The notes: generated from the sequence alone by a model not told the origin. A stretch of DNA of 64,000 nucleotides from Micromonospora sp. MW-13 (GCF_003434305.1 NZ_QKKX01000061.1:62001-126000); one strand, 5' to 3'. Shown: positions 43,722 through 53,984, numbered from the stretch's first letter. Translations and numbers: made by a program.

Positions 43722-44723
43722 ATGGGTATCCGAGTTGCGGTCGCGGGGGCGAGCGGCTACGCCGGGGGCGAGCTGCTGCGCCTGGTCGCCGGTCACCCCG
43801 AGCTCGACCTGGTCGCGGCCACCGCGCACCGCCAGGCCGGCGCGCCGGTCACCGCCGTACACCCGCAGCTCGTCGGGCTGGACCTGGTGTTCGCGGCGAC
43901 CGAGCCGGCGACCCTGGCCGACGCGGACCTGGTCTTCCTGGCCCTGCCGCACGGCGAGTCGGCGGCCCTGGCCGCCGCCCTGCCGGAGCCGGTCCGGGTG
44001 GTCGACCTGGGCGCCGACCACCGGCTGCGCGACGCCGCCGCCTGGACGCGGTACTACGGCGGCGAGCACGCCGGGACCTGGACCTACGGCCTGCCCGAAC
44101 TGCCCGGCCAGCGCCCGGAGATCGCCGCCGCGACCCGGGTCGCCAACACCGGCTGCTACGCGGTGGCCACCACGCTCGCGCTCGCCCCGCTGGTAGCGGC
44201 CGGCGCGGTCGATCCCGCCGACGTCGTGGTGGTCGCCGCCTCCGGCACCTCCGGCGCGGGCCGGGCCGCCAAGACCAACCTGCTCGGCAGCGAGGTGATG
44301 GGCGACCTGTCGCCGTACAAGGTCGGGGCCCACCAGCACGTGCCGGAGATCAAGCAGGCCACCGGAGCGACCAGCCTCTCCCTCACCCCGGTCCTCGCGC
44401 CGATGCCGCGCGGCATCCTCGCCACGGTCACCGCCGTGCCGACCGGCGACGCCGACCCCCGGGCGGTGCTCGCGCAGGCGTACGCGGACGCCCCGTTCGT
44501 GCACCTGCTGCCCGAGGGGGCCTGGCCGCACACCGCCGCCACCCTCGGCTCGAACTCCTGCCACCTCCAGGCGGGCGTGGACGTCGACTCCGGCCGGGTG
44601 ATCGTGGTCAGCGCCATCGACAACCTCGGCAAGGGGGCGGCCGGCCAGGCCGTGCAGTGCGCCAACCTGATGCTCGGCCTGCCCGAGACCACCGGCCTGT
44701 CCGTCTGGGGGGTCGCACCATGA
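43722..44723 (+). CDS. argC: N-acetyl-gamma-glutamyl-phosphate reductase
   Basis: A 333-residue NADPH enzyme of arginine synthesis. The N-terminal Rossmann motif is VAVAGASGYAGGELLRL. The catalytic cysteine lies in VANTGCYAVATTLAL (about residue 143), and GTSGAGRAAK follows. ATG 43722 is preferred over GTG 43716 because of spacing from GGAGGTGGG. It heads the arg operon and overlaps argJ by 4 bp. Confidence 0.96.
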   Translation: MGIRVAVAGASGYAGGELLRLVAGHPELDLVAATAHRQAGAPVTAVHPQLVGLDLVFAATEPATLADADLVFLALPHGESAALAAALPEPVRVVDLGADHRLRDAAAWTRYYGGEHAGTWTYGLPELPGQRPEIAAATRVANTGCYAVATTLALAPLVAAGAVDPADVVVVAASGTSGAGRAAKTNLLGSEVMGDLSPYKVGAHQHVPEIKQATGATSLSLTPVLAPMPRGILATVTAVPTGDADPRAVLAQAYADAPFVHLLPEGAWPHTAATLGSNSCHLQAGVDVDSGRVIVVSAIDNLGKGAAGQAVQCANLMLGLPETTGLSVWGVAP

Positions 44724-45892
44724 CTGTCACCACACCGAAGGGATTCCGGGCCGCCGGGGTCGCCGCCGGGCTCAAGACCAGCGGCGCCAGCGACGTCGCC
44801 CTGGTCGTCAACGACGGCCCGGACGCCGGAGTCGCCGGCGTCTTCACCGCCAACCGGGTCAAGGCCGCGCCGGTGCTGTGGACCCAGCAGGTGGTCCGTG
44901 GCGGCGTGGCCCGCGCCGTGGTGCTGAACTCCGGTGGCGCGAACGCCTGCACCGGCCCGGCCGGCTTCCAGGACACCCACGCCACCGCTGAGCACACCGC
45001 CGCCGCGCTGACCGCCGCCAGCCCCCGGCTGCGGCTCGGCTCCGCCGACGTCGCGGTCTGCTCCACCGGCCTGATCGGCGAGCGGCTGCCGATGCCGAAG
45101 CTGCTGCCCGGCGTACGGGCGGCGATCCGCGGCCTGTCCCGCGACGGCGGCAGCGCCGCGGCCGAGGCGATCATGACCACCGACACCCGGCCGAAGACCA
45201 CCGCGGCCGCCGGCAGCGGCTGGACCGTCGGCGGCATGGCCAAGGGCGCCGGAATGCTCGCCCCGGCCATGGCGACCATGCTCTGCGTGCTGACCACCGA
45301 CGCGGTGGCCGGGCCGGAGGCGCTCGACGCCGCGCTGCGCGCGGCCTGCCGGGTCACCTTCGACCGGATCGACTCCGACGGCTGCATGTCCACCAACGAC
45401 ACCGTGCTGCTGCTGTCCAGCGGCGCGTCCGGCATCGAGCCCACCCAGGCGGAGCTGACCGACGCCGTCACCGCCGCCTGCCACGACCTGGCCCAGCAGC
45501 TCATCGCCGACGCCGAGGGCGCCACCAAGCAGGTCGCCATCGACGTGGTCGGCGCCGCCAGCGAGGACGACGCGGTCGAGGTGGGCCGGTCGGTGGCCCG
45601 CAACAACCTGGTGAAGACGGCGCTGTTCGGCAACGACCCGAACTGGGGCCGGATCCTGGCCGCCGTCGGCACCACCGCCGCCGCGTTCGAGCCGGACGCC
45701 GTCGACGTCGCCGTGAACGGGGTCTGGGTGTGCCGCTGCGGCGCCGCCGCCGAGGACCGCTCGAAGGTCGACCTCACCGGGCGGGACGTGACCATCCGCA
45801 TCGACCTGCACGCCGGCGACGCGGCGGCCACCGTGTGGACCAACGACCTGTCGCACGCGTACGTGCACGAGAACTCGGCGTACTCGACGTGA
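44720..45892 (+). CDS. argJ: Glutamate N-acetyltransferase (ornithine acetyltransferase)
   Basis: A 390-residue enzyme that recycles the acetyl group from acetylornithine to glutamate. The self-cleavage and catalytic threonine lies in KGAGMLAPAMATMLCVL (about residue 188). STGLIGERLPM and LVKTALFGNDPNWGRIL are other family segments. The protein splits into alpha and beta chains at that threonine. The final residues HENSAYST are the usual C-terminus. The stop codon TGA lies inside the first base positions of the repeat at 45889. Confidence 0.96.
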   Translation: MTVTTPKGFRAAGVAAGLKTSGASDVALVVNDGPDAGVAGVFTANRVKAAPVLWTQQVVRGGVARAVVLNSGGANACTGPAGFQDTHATAEHTAAALTAASPRLRLGSADVAVCSTGLIGERLPMPKLLPGVRAAIRGLSRDGGSAAAEAIMTTDTRPKTTAAAGSGWTVGGMAKGAGMLAPAMATMLCVLTTDAVAGPEALDAALRAACRVTFDRIDSDGCMSTNDTVLLLSSGASGIEPTQAELTDAVTAACHDLAQQLIADAEGATKQVAIDVVGAASEDDAVEVGRSVARNNLVKTALFGNDPNWGRILAAVGTTAAAFEPDAVDVAVNGVWVCRCGAAAEDRSKVDLTGRDVTIRIDLHAGDAAATVWTNDLSHAYVHENSAYST

Positions 45893-46006
45893 GCGCGAGG
45901 AACGCAGCGCAGCGGAGTCCCGCAGTCGCGATCGGAAGGTTGGCATCGTGAGCGCGAGGAACGCAGCGCAGCGGAGTCCCGCAGTCGCGATCGGAAGGTT
46001 GGTGCG
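45889..46006 (+). repeat. Two tandem 59-bp repeat units between argJ and argB
   Basis: Units begin at 45889 and 45948 with GTGAGCGCGAGGAACGCAGC and are nearly identical. Outer stem CGCGA pairs with TCGCG, inner hairpin GCGG-AGTC-CCGC. Each unit ends with a GGAAGG ribosome site. The argB start (GTGAGC at 46007) falls exactly one period after the second unit, so the start codon itself looks like the beginning of a third unit. Confidence 0.85.
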
Positions 46007-46998
46007 GTGAGCCTCACCGCGGACCTCACCCGGGCCCAGGTCAAGGCCGAGACGCTGATCGAGGCGCTGCCCTGGCTGGCCCGGTTCTCCGGCGCCACCG
46101 TCGTGGTCAAGTACGGCGGCAACGCCATGGTCGACCCCGAACTCCAGCGGGCCTTCGCCGCCGACATGGTGTTCCTGCGCTACGCCGGCCTCAAGCCGGT
46201 CGTGGTGCACGGCGGCGGGCCGCAGATCTCCGCCATGCTCGGCCGGCTCGGCATCGACAGCGAGTTCAGGGGCGGCCTGCGGGTCACCACCCCCGAGGCG
46301 ATGGACGTCGTCCGGATGGTGCTGGTCGGCCAGGTCGGCCGGGAACTGGTCGGGCTGATCAACGCGCACGGCCCGTTCGCCGTCGGCCTCTCCGGCGAGG
46401 ACGCCGGCCTGTTCACCGCCGTGCGCCGCCCCGCGTACGTCGACGGGGAGCCGGTGGACGTCGGCCAGGTCGGCGACGTCGAGTCCGTGGACACCTCGGC
46501 GGTGACGGACCTGATCGCGGCCGGCCGCATCCCGGTGATCTCCACCGTCGCGCCGGACGCCGACGGGGTGCTGCACAACCTGAACGCCGACACCGCCGCC
46601 GCCGCGCTCGCGATCGCGCTCCAGGCCCGCAAGCTGGTCGTCCTCACCGACGTCCCCGGCCTCTACGCGAACTGGCCCGACACCGACAGCCTGGTCAGCG
46701 AGATCACCACCGACGACCTGGCGGAGCTGCTGCCGTCCCTGGAATCGGGGATGGTCCCGAAGATGGAGGCCTGCCTGCGGGCGGTGTGCCACGGCGTGCC
46801 CGCCGCACACGTCGTCGACGGCCGGGTCGCCCACTCCACGCTGCTTGAGGTCTTCACCTCGGAAGGATTCGGAACGATGGTCGTGAGCGCGAGGAGTGAG
46901 CCTGCGAGCCCCGCAGTCGCGAACAAGAATGGCTCGGTGAGCGCGAGGAGTGAGCCTGCGAGCCCCGCAGTCGCTAACAAGGAAGGCACGGTTGCGCC

Positions 46999-47002
<4 letters not shown>
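46007..47002 (+). CDS. argB: Acetylglutamate kinase with a repeat-derived C-terminal extension
   Basis: A 331-residue kinase that phosphorylates N-acetylglutamate. VVVKYGGNAMVD near residue 30, VVVHGGGPQIS and the C-terminal GMVPKMEACLRAV are typical, and the core ends at about residue 292 (EGFGTMVV). Residues 293-331 come from two 54-bp repeat units and read VSARSEPASPAVANK twice. Since the core C-terminus of this family lies at a surface, the tail may be tolerated. GTG 46007 follows GGAAGG from the upstream repeat. It overlaps argD by 4 bp. Confidence 0.95.
46883..46990 (+). repeat. Two tandem 54-bp repeat units at the 3' end of argB
   Basis: Units at 46883 and 46937 start GTGAGCGCGAGGAGTGAGCC. 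Outer stem CGCGA/TCGCG in the first (TCGCT in the second) and inner pairing CTGCG/CGCAG. The left junction GGTC|GTGAGC matches the pyrC insertion. The second unit ends AAGGAAGG, which serves as the ribosome site region for argD at 46999. Confidence 0.88.
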
Positions 47003-48176
<1,174 letters not shown>

Positions 48177-48180
<4 letters not shown>

Positions 48181-49103
48181 CCCGCCACCTGCTGCGCGAC
48201 GACGATCTCTCGCCCGCCGAGCAGTCGGCCGTGCTGGACCTGGCCGCCCGGATGAAGGCCGAGCGGTACGCCCACAAGCCGCTGGCCGGCCCGCGGTCGG
48301 TGGCGGTGCTGTTCGACAAGCAGAGCCTGCGCACCCGGATCTCGTTCGACGCCGGCATCGCCGAGCTGGGTGGCCACCCGCTCGTGGTGGACACCCAGGT
48401 CACCCACTTCGGTCGGGGCGAGACCCTCGCCGACGCCGGCCGGGTGCTGTCCCGCTACGTGGCCGCGATCGTGCTGCGCACCCACGGCGACGACCGGATC
48501 GCCGAGGTCGCCGCCGGGGCGAGCGTGCCGGTGGTCAACGCCCTCACCGACGGCTTCCACCCCTGCCAGCTCCTGGCCGACCTGCTCACCGTCCGCGAGC
48601 GGTGCGGCGGCACGCGGGGCCGGACGCTGGCGTACGTCGGGGACGCGGCGAACAACATGTCCCACTCGTACCTGCTGGCCGGGGCGACCGCCGGGATGCA
48701 CGTGCGGGTCGCCGGGCCGGACGGGTTCGACCCCGACCCCGAGGTGGTCACCCGGGCGGCGCAGATCGCCGCCGGCACCGGCGGGTCGGTGCGGGTGCTG
48801 CGCGACGCGGTGGCGGCGGTGCGGGACGCCGACGTGCTGGCCACCGACACCTGGACCTCGATGGGGCAGGAGTCCGACGGGCTGGACCGGATCACCCCGT
48901 TCCTGCCGTACCAGCTCAACAAGGAACTGCTCGGCCACGCCGCGCCGGACGCGATCGTGCTGCACTGCCTGCCCGCCCACCGGGGCGAGGAGATCACCGA
49001 CGAGGTGCTCGACGGCCCGCAGAGCGCCGTGTTCGACCAGGCGGAGAACCGGCTGCACGCCCAGAAGGCGCTGCTGGCGTTCCTGTTGGAGAGCCGGGTA
49101 TGA
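48177..49103 (+). CDS. argF: Ornithine carbamoyltransferase
   Basis: A 308-residue enzyme making citrulline from ornithine and carbamoyl phosphate. The carbamoyl-phosphate motif reads SLRTR in FDKQSLRTRISF (a variant of STRTR seen in other family members). LRTHGDDRI, DGFHPCQLLADLLT and the ornithine motif HCLPAHRGEEI follow. ATG 48177 overlaps argD. It shares the carbamoyl phosphate pool produced by carAB at the other end of the window. Confidence 0.95.
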
Positions 49104-49615
49104 CCGCCCCGCTGACCCGCGCCGCCCGGCACGCCCGGATCGTCGAGCTGATCCGCGACAAGGCGGTCCGCTCGCAGACCGAGCTGGCCGACCTGCTCGC
49201 CGGCGACGGCGTCGGAGTGACCCAGGCCACCCTGTCCCGGGACCTCAAGGAGCTGGGCGCGGTCACCGCCCGGGGCGGTGACGGGCGCCCCGTGTACGTC
49301 ATCCCCGAGGACGGCCACCGCCCGCTGCGCGACGCCGAGGCCGCCCCGGCCCGGCTGGTCCGGCTGCTGCGGGAGCTGCTCAACGAGGTCGACTCCAGCG
49401 GCAACATCGCCGTGCTGCGCACCCCGCCGGGCGCAGCCCAATACCTGGCCAGCGCGTTGGACCGAGCGGGCCTGCCCGAGGTCGTCGGCACCATCGCCGG
49501 CGACGACACCATCCTCGTCGTGGCCCGCGAGGCCGTCGGCGGTGCCGCGTTGGGCGAGAAGCTCGCCGCGTGGTCCCGCCGGGAAGAGAACGTCGAAGGG
49601 AACGCCACACCATGA
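49100..49615 (+). CDS. argR: Arginine repressor
   Basis: A 171-residue hexameric repressor. The N-terminal winged helix contains QTELADLLAGDGVGVTQATLSRDLKELG (about 30-57), with the SRDLKEL recognition region. The C-terminal arginine-binding and oligomerisation domain includes GAAQYLASALDRAGLPEVVGTIAGDDT with the acidic GDD. It overlaps argF and argG by 4 bp each. It probably acts on the ARG-box-like site before argC. Confidence 0.95.
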   Translation: MTAPLTRAARHARIVELIRDKAVRSQTELADLLAGDGVGVTQATLSRDLKELGAVTARGGDGRPVYVIPEDGHRPLRDAEAAPARLVRLLRELLNEVDSSGNIAVLRTPPGAAQYLASALDRAGLPEVVGTIAGDDTILVVAREAVGGAALGEKLAAWSRREENVEGNATP

Positions 49616-50817
49616 CCGAGCGGGTCATCCTTGCGTACTCCGGAGGGTTGGACACCTCCGTCGCGATTCCGTACCTGGCCGAGCAGACCGGCGCCGAGAT
49701 CATCGCGGTGGCGGTGGACGTCGGGCAGGGCGGCGAGGACCTCGCCGCCATCCGGCAGCGCGCCCTGGACTGCGGGGCCGTCGAGTCGGAGGTGGTCGAC
49801 GCGCGCGACGAGTTCGCCGCCGACTACTGCCTGCCGGCGATGCGGGCCAACGCCCTCTACATGGACCGGTACCCGCTGGTCTCCGCGCTGTCCCGGCCGC
49901 TGATCGTCAAGCACCTGGTGGCCGCGGCCCGCAAGCACGGCGGCACCATCGTGTCGCACGGCTGCACCGGCAAGGGCAACGACCAGGTCCGCTTCGAGGT
50001 CGGCCTGGCCGCGCTCGCCCCCGACCTGAAGATCATCGCCCCGGCCCGGGACTTCGCCTGGACCCGGGACAAGGCGATCGCGTTCGCCGAGGAGAAGGGG
50101 CTGCCGATCGACGTGTCGGCCAAGTCGCCGTACTCGATCGACCAGAACCTGTGGGGCCGGGCCGTGGAGACCGGCTTCCTGGAGGACATCTGGAACGCCC
50201 CCGTCGAGGACCTGTACTCGTACACGTCGGACCCGGCCGAGCCCCGCGACGCCGACGAGGTGGTCATCACCTTCGACGCCGGCGTGCCGGTCGCGATCGA
50301 CGGCGAGACCGTCACCCCGTACCAGGCGATCCTGGAGCTGAACCGGCGCGCCGGCGCGCAGGGCGTCGGCCGGCTCGACATGGTCGAGGACCGGCTCGTC
50401 GGCATCAAGAGCCGCGAGGTGTACGAGGCCCCCGGCGCGATCGCGCTGATCGCCGCCCACCAGGAGCTGGAGGCGGTCACCGTCGAGCGGGACCTGGCCC
50501 GGTTCAAGAAGGGCGTCGACCAGCGCTGGGGCGAGCTGGTCTACGACGGCCTGTGGTTCTCCCCGCTGAAGCAGGCCCTGGACGCCTTCATCGACGACGC
50601 CCAGCAGCAGGTCTCCGGCGAGGTGCGGCTCACCCTGCACGGCGGCCGGGCCACCGTGACCGGCCGGCGCTCCGAGGCCAGCCTGTACGACTTCGGCATG
50701 GCCACCTACGACACCGGCGACACCTTCGACCAGTCCCTGGCCAAGGGCTTCGTGCAGCTGTGGGGCCTGCCCAGCAGGATGGCCGCCGCGCGGGACGCCC
50801 GGTTGAGCGGCTCCTGA
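49612..50817 (+). CDS. argG: Argininosuccinate synthase
   Basis: A 401-residue ATP-pyrophosphatase-type enzyme joining citrulline and aspartate. The P-loop-like ILAYSGGLDTSVAIPYL is at residues 6-22. GCTGKGNDQVRFE and SPYSIDQNLWGR are further signatures. ATG 49612 overlaps the argR stop; GAAGGGAAC is the ribosome site. The length is normal. Confidence 0.97.
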   Translation: MTERVILAYSGGLDTSVAIPYLAEQTGAEIIAVAVDVGQGGEDLAAIRQRALDCGAVESEVVDARDEFAADYCLPAMRANALYMDRYPLVSALSRPLIVKHLVAAARKHGGTIVSHGCTGKGNDQVRFEVGLAALAPDLKIIAPARDFAWTRDKAIAFAEEKGLPIDVSAKSPYSIDQNLWGRAVETGFLEDIWNAPVEDLYSYTSDPAEPRDADEVVITFDAGVPVAIDGETVTPYQAILELNRRAGAQGVGRLDMVEDRLVGIKSREVYEAPGAIALIAAHQELEAVTVERDLARFKKGVDQRWGELVYDGLWFSPLKQALDAFIDDAQQQVSGEVRLTLHGGRATVTGRRSEASLYDFGMATYDTGDTFDQSLAKGFVQLWGLPSRMAAARDARLSGS

Positions 50818-50831
50818 CCGTGGGAACCACA

Positions 50832-52295
50832 ATGAGCGGCGTGGACGACAAGAGCCTCACCGAGAACAGCGCCGCGACCAACCGTACGAGCCTGTGGGGC
50901 GGCCGGTTCGCCGGCGGCCCCTCCGAAGCCCTGGCCCGGCTGTCGGTCAGCGTGCAGTTCGACTGGCGCCTCGCCCCGTACGACCTCGCCGGGTCCCGGG
51001 CGCACGCCCGGGTCCTGGCGGGCGCGGGCCTGCTCGACCCGGAGGAACTGGGCCGGATCCTCGCCGCCCTCGACGACCTGGAGGCCGCCTGCGCCTCCGG
51101 GGCGTTCCGCCCCACCGTGGACGACGAGGACGTGCACACCGCCCTGGAGCGCGGGCTGCTGGAGCGGCTCGGCAGCCTCGGCGGCAAGCTGCGCGCCGGC
51201 CGGTCCCGCAACGACCAGGTCGCCACCGACCTGCGGCTGTACCTGCGCGACCACGCCCGGGGCGTGGCCGCCCGGCTGGTCGAGCTGGCCGAGGCCCTCG
51301 TCGAGCAGGCCGAGCGGCACGTCGACACCGCCGCGCCGGGGATGACCCACCTCCAGCACGCCCAGCCGGTCACCTTCGGCCACTGGCTGCTGGCCCACGT
51401 GCAGCCGCTGCTGCGCGACCTGGACCGGATGCGCGACTGGGACCACCGGGCCGCGATCAGCCCGCTCGGCGCGGGCGCGCTCGCCGGCTCCGGCCTGCCG
51501 TTGGACCCGGTGGCCGTCTCCAAGGAGCTGGGCTTCCGTACGTCCTTCGCCAACTCGATGGACGCCGTCGCCGACCGCGACTTCGTCGCCGAGTTCCTCT
51601 TCATCACCGCGATGGTCGGGGTGCACCTGTCCCGCCTGGGCGAGGAGGTGGTGCTCTGGACATCGCAGGAGTTCGGCTGGGTCGAGCTGGACGACGCCTT
51701 CGCCACCGGCTCGTCGATCATGCCGCAGAAGAAGAACGCGGACATCGCCGAGCTGGCCCGGGGCAAGTCCGGCCGGCTCGTCGGTGGCCTGATGAGCGTG
51801 CTCACCATGCTCAAGGGCCTGCCGATGACGTACGACCGGGACATGCAGGAGGACAAGGAGCCGGCCTTCGACGCGGTCGACACCCTGGAGCTGCTGCTGC
51901 CGGCCCTCGCCGGGATGATCTCCACGATGACCGTCCGCGTCGACCGCCTGGTGGCCGCCGCCCCCGTCGGCTTCTCCCTGGCCACCGAGGTCGCCGACTG
52001 GCTGGTCCGCCGCAACGTGCCGTTCCGGGACGCGCACGAGATCACCGGCAGGCTGGTCGCGCTCTGCGCGGTCCGCGACTGCGCCCTCGACGAGGTCTCC
52101 GACGCCGACCTGGCGACGGTCAGCGAGCACCTCGACCCGTCGGTGCGCGACGTGCTCTCGGTCTCCTCGGCCCTGGCCGCGCGGACCACCCCCGGCTCCA
52201 CCGGCCCCGGCCCGGTCGCCGACCAGCTCGCCGCCGCCGCCGACCAGCTCGCCGGCTGGCGGGAGTGGGCCGCCGAGGTGGTCGTGCCCCGCTGA
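50832..52295 (+). CDS. argH: Argininosuccinate lyase
   Basis: A 487-residue fumarase-superfamily enzyme, the last step to arginine. LWGGRFAGGPSEALARLS opens the domain, AGRSRNDQVATDLRLY and TH-containing GMTHLQHAQPVTF follow, and the signature GSSIMPQKKNADIAEL is near residue 297. ATG 50832 is chosen 14 bp after argG; GTG 50820 is an alternative with no better ribosome site. It closes the arg operon. The gap to the convergent gene is 143 bp. Confidence 0.95.
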   Translation: MSGVDDKSLTENSAATNRTSLWGGRFAGGPSEALARLSVSVQFDWRLAPYDLAGSRAHARVLAGAGLLDPEELGRILAALDDLEAACASGAFRPTVDDEDVHTALERGLLERLGSLGGKLRAGRSRNDQVATDLRLYLRDHARGVAARLVELAEALVEQAERHVDTAAPGMTHLQHAQPVTFGHWLLAHVQPLLRDLDRMRDWDHRAAISPLGAGALAGSGLPLDPVAVSKELGFRTSFANSMDAVADRDFVAEFLFITAMVGVHLSRLGEEVVLWTSQEFGWVELDDAFATGSSIMPQKKNADIAELARGKSGRLVGGLMSVLTMLKGLPMTYDRDMQEDKEPAFDAVDTLELLLPALAGMISTMTVRVDRLVAAAPVGFSLATEVADWLVRRNVPFRDAHEITGRLVALCAVRDCALDEVSDADLATVSEHLDPSVRDVLSVSSALAARTTPGSTGPGPVADQLAAAADQLAGWREWAAEVVVPR

Positions 52296-52438
52296 CGACG
52301 CCGTCGTCCTGACGCGGTTGTTGCTTGCGGTAGCTGCGACGCGGCGCGCGGGAACCTTCCGCGCGCCGCGTCGGTCGTCGTGCCCCCGCTGCGCCCCCGC
52401 CGCCGGGCGGCTCAGCCCGCCGCCGGGCGAATCTCGGC

Positions 52439-52792
52439 TCAGCCCGCCGCCGGGCGGTCCCGCTTCGGCAGCTTCGCCACCACGGCCTCGTACGAGGTGT
52501 CCACCGCCTCGTACAGCTCGTCGTCGTCGATCGCGCCGGTCAGTCGCAGGCTGTTCCAGCCGAACCTGCCGATGTGCGAGGACGTGACGGCGTCGCAGGG
52601 GAACCGGTGTAGCCACTCGTCGGCGATCTCCCGGGTCGGGCCGCACTTGACGCCTACCCGATCGCCCGACTCCGGGCCGAGGAAGGCGAAGATCCGGCTG
52701 CCCACCTTCACGACCTCGTCGGCGTCCCAGGGCCGGTCCAGCCACGCTCCCGGCTTCGCCAGGCAGTACGCCAGCAGCTCCGCGCGCTCCAT
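52439..52792 (-). CDS. MmcQ/YjbR-family protein
   Basis: A 117-residue alpha/beta protein of the double-wing YjbR fold. AYCLAKPGAWLDRPWDADEVVKVG, IFAFLG, VGVKCGPTREIADEW and HIGRFGWNSL are family segments (the last with the conserved W.SL). Its ligand is unknown; DNA binding has been proposed for the family. The ATG overlaps the stop of the upstream HTH-type gene, so the two form an operon. Just upstream of its 3' end, a CCGCCGGGCGG-rich 20-bp sequence is repeated three times between 52397 and 52455, including its last codons. Confidence 0.85.
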   Translation of the reverse strand: MERAELLAYCLAKPGAWLDRPWDADEVVKVGSRIFAFLGPESGDRVGVKCGPTREIADEWLHRFPCDAVTSSHIGRFGWNSLRLTGAIDDDELYEAVDTSYEAVVAKLPKRDRPAAG

Positions 52793-53289
52793 CACCTGCC
52801 CCGCCCGTCGCCGTGCCGTGCGCCATTGTCTTCCCGCCGACCGTCGTCCGGGGCGTCGCTCCCGGCCCCAGCGTCGACCCGGCCGGTGAGCCGCTCGAAG
52901 CGCTGGCGAGCGGCCTGCGCCGAGCCGAGCCCGAGGCCGTGGGCGATCGACTGCCAGGTCAACCCCCGGTCGCGGGCGAGCCGGAGCAGCCCGGCCTCCA
53001 GCGCGTCCAGCTCCGCCCGCACGTGCGGCACGAGGGTGAGCGCGGCCACCAGGTCGGCGGAGTCGACCGGCTCCTCGTCGGCGGCCAGCTCGGCCCCGCC
53101 GGCGGCCAGCGCGGTCACCAGGGCCACCGCCTCGTACGGGTCCGGCACGTACGGGTTGGTGTGGCGTCGGCGGCGCGCGTCGTCGGACGCGTGCCGCTCG
53201 GCGATCCGGGTCAGCGCGGCATAGGTGCGGTGCGCCCGGGCGTGCGCCGGATCGGGCGCGGTGAAGAGATCCTGCTCGGCTGCGGTCAT
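52792..53289 (-). CDS. Helix-turn-helix DNA-binding protein of unknown role
   Basis: A 165-residue protein. The middle (HVRAELDALEAGLLRLARDRGLTWQSIAHGLGLGSAQAARQRFERL) is a helix-turn-helix with the Trp-Gln-x-Ile-Ala pattern typical of a family of small actinomycete regulators. The N-terminal half has ARAHRTYAALTRIAERH, and the tail is acidic and disordered. The gene starts at a leaderless-type ATG behind a consensus promoter. It forms an operon with the YjbR-like gene. The target is unknown. Confidence 0.7.
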   Translation of the reverse strand: MTAAEQDLFTAPDPAHARAHRTYAALTRIAERHASDDARRRRHTNPYVPDPYEAVALVTALAAGGAELAADEEPVDSADLVAALTLVPHVRAELDALEAGLLRLARDRGLTWQSIAHGLGLGSAQAARQRFERLTGRVDAGAGSDAPDDGRREDNGARHGDGRGR

Positions 53290-53295
53290 GCGTCG

Positions 53296-53324
53296 AGTCC
53301 AGCACGCAAACGAATCGTTGTCAA
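53296..53324 (-). promoter_or_regulatory. Consensus promoter for a leaderless HTH/yjbR transcript
   Basis: On the minus strand TTGACA (53324-53319) and TGGACT (53301-53296) are 17 bp apart, and the ATG at 53289 begins 6 nt after the -10. This is the best -35 in the window and the clearest leaderless arrangement. Confidence 0.7.
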
Positions 53325-53864
53325 CGAAGTGTTCAAACGGCTGTGCTCATCGAGGTGAGCCAGCGCAAAGAGCGTGGTTGGGATGGTGGCGTGAGGTGGG
53401 CCCTGCTGGCTCGGAGCCAACAGCAGTGTGGGCCGGGGGTGGCCCCAGGTGATTGCGAAGTCGGGCGGGAGTGCTTCGATCAGGAGGTCTGGGGGGTCCT
53501 GGCGTGGGCGCCGCTCCACGGCAGGTGTGCCTCTCGGCGCCTATGGAGCTGAGTCGGATACGACATCAGCCACGCTCGCCACGCTCGGCGACCGCAAGCG
53601 ACGACCCGACGCGACGGTGGTGGCCCGACCGGCGGTGATGCGTGGACGACTCAGCTCCAAAGGCATCGCCCCACGGCATCGACCGCCCCGCCCACAGCTC
53701 CGCCCCGGGCCACGGTCCCGGGGCCGACCAGGGGCCGCACCCGCGACAACGCAATGACCCTGGGGTGGCCCACACTGCCATTTGTCATACCCGTTCATTC
53801 TTTTTGCTTGCACCAGGATTAGGACGGCAATAAGAATTGGCACCATTCCAGCCGCCCCCAGTAG
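53325..53864. other. Gene-poor patch of atypical composition
   Basis: About 540 bp with no ORF that I can support. It contains a 13-bp inverted repeat (listed separately). An AT-rich stretch from about 53778 to 53850 includes TTCATTCTTTTTGC and GGCAATAAGAATTGG, unlike anything else in the window. Minus-strand codons there begin MVPILIAVLILVQ but run into low-quality sequence. The right edge cuts into a VOC-protein remnant. I read it as a scar of insertion and decay. Confidence 0.55.
53544..53659. repeat. Inverted repeat TGGAGCTGAGTCG / CGACTCAGCTCCA
   Basis: Perfect 13-bp arms at 53544-53556 and 53647-53659 enclose 90 bp without a gene. The arms are less GC-rich than the surroundings. It may be a small non-autonomous element or the two ends of a dispersed palindrome separated by an insertion. 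Confidence 0.6.
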
Positions 53865-53984
53865 CGGCTCACCGGCCTCGGCGTCACGTTCACCGCCCCG
53901 CCGGCCCCGACCGGGCCGGTCCTCTCGGCGGTCCTCGACGACACCTGCGGCAACCTGGTCAGCCTCCAGCAGCCGCTCGGCTGA
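53865..53984 (+). pseudogene. C-terminal remnant of a VOC/glyoxalase-family protein
   Basis: Directly after a TAG, the frame reads RLTGLGVTFTAPPAPTGP then VLSAVLDDTCGNLVSLQQ to a TGA. GV.F..PP...GP...AV.DDTCGNL is the usual end of VOC (glyoxalase/bleomycin-resistance type) proteins, including the metal-ligand aspartate-glycine-asparagine region. The first two thirds of such a gene are missing and replaced by the atypical patch upstream. Confidence 0.65.

Noticed and set aside
53541..53846. Minus-strand 101-codon frame starting MVPILIAVLILVQ
   Set aside because: The first 13 residues look like a membrane helix but the rest is Arg/Gly/Pro-rich shadow sequence crossing an inverted repeat; there is no ribosome site or family match.
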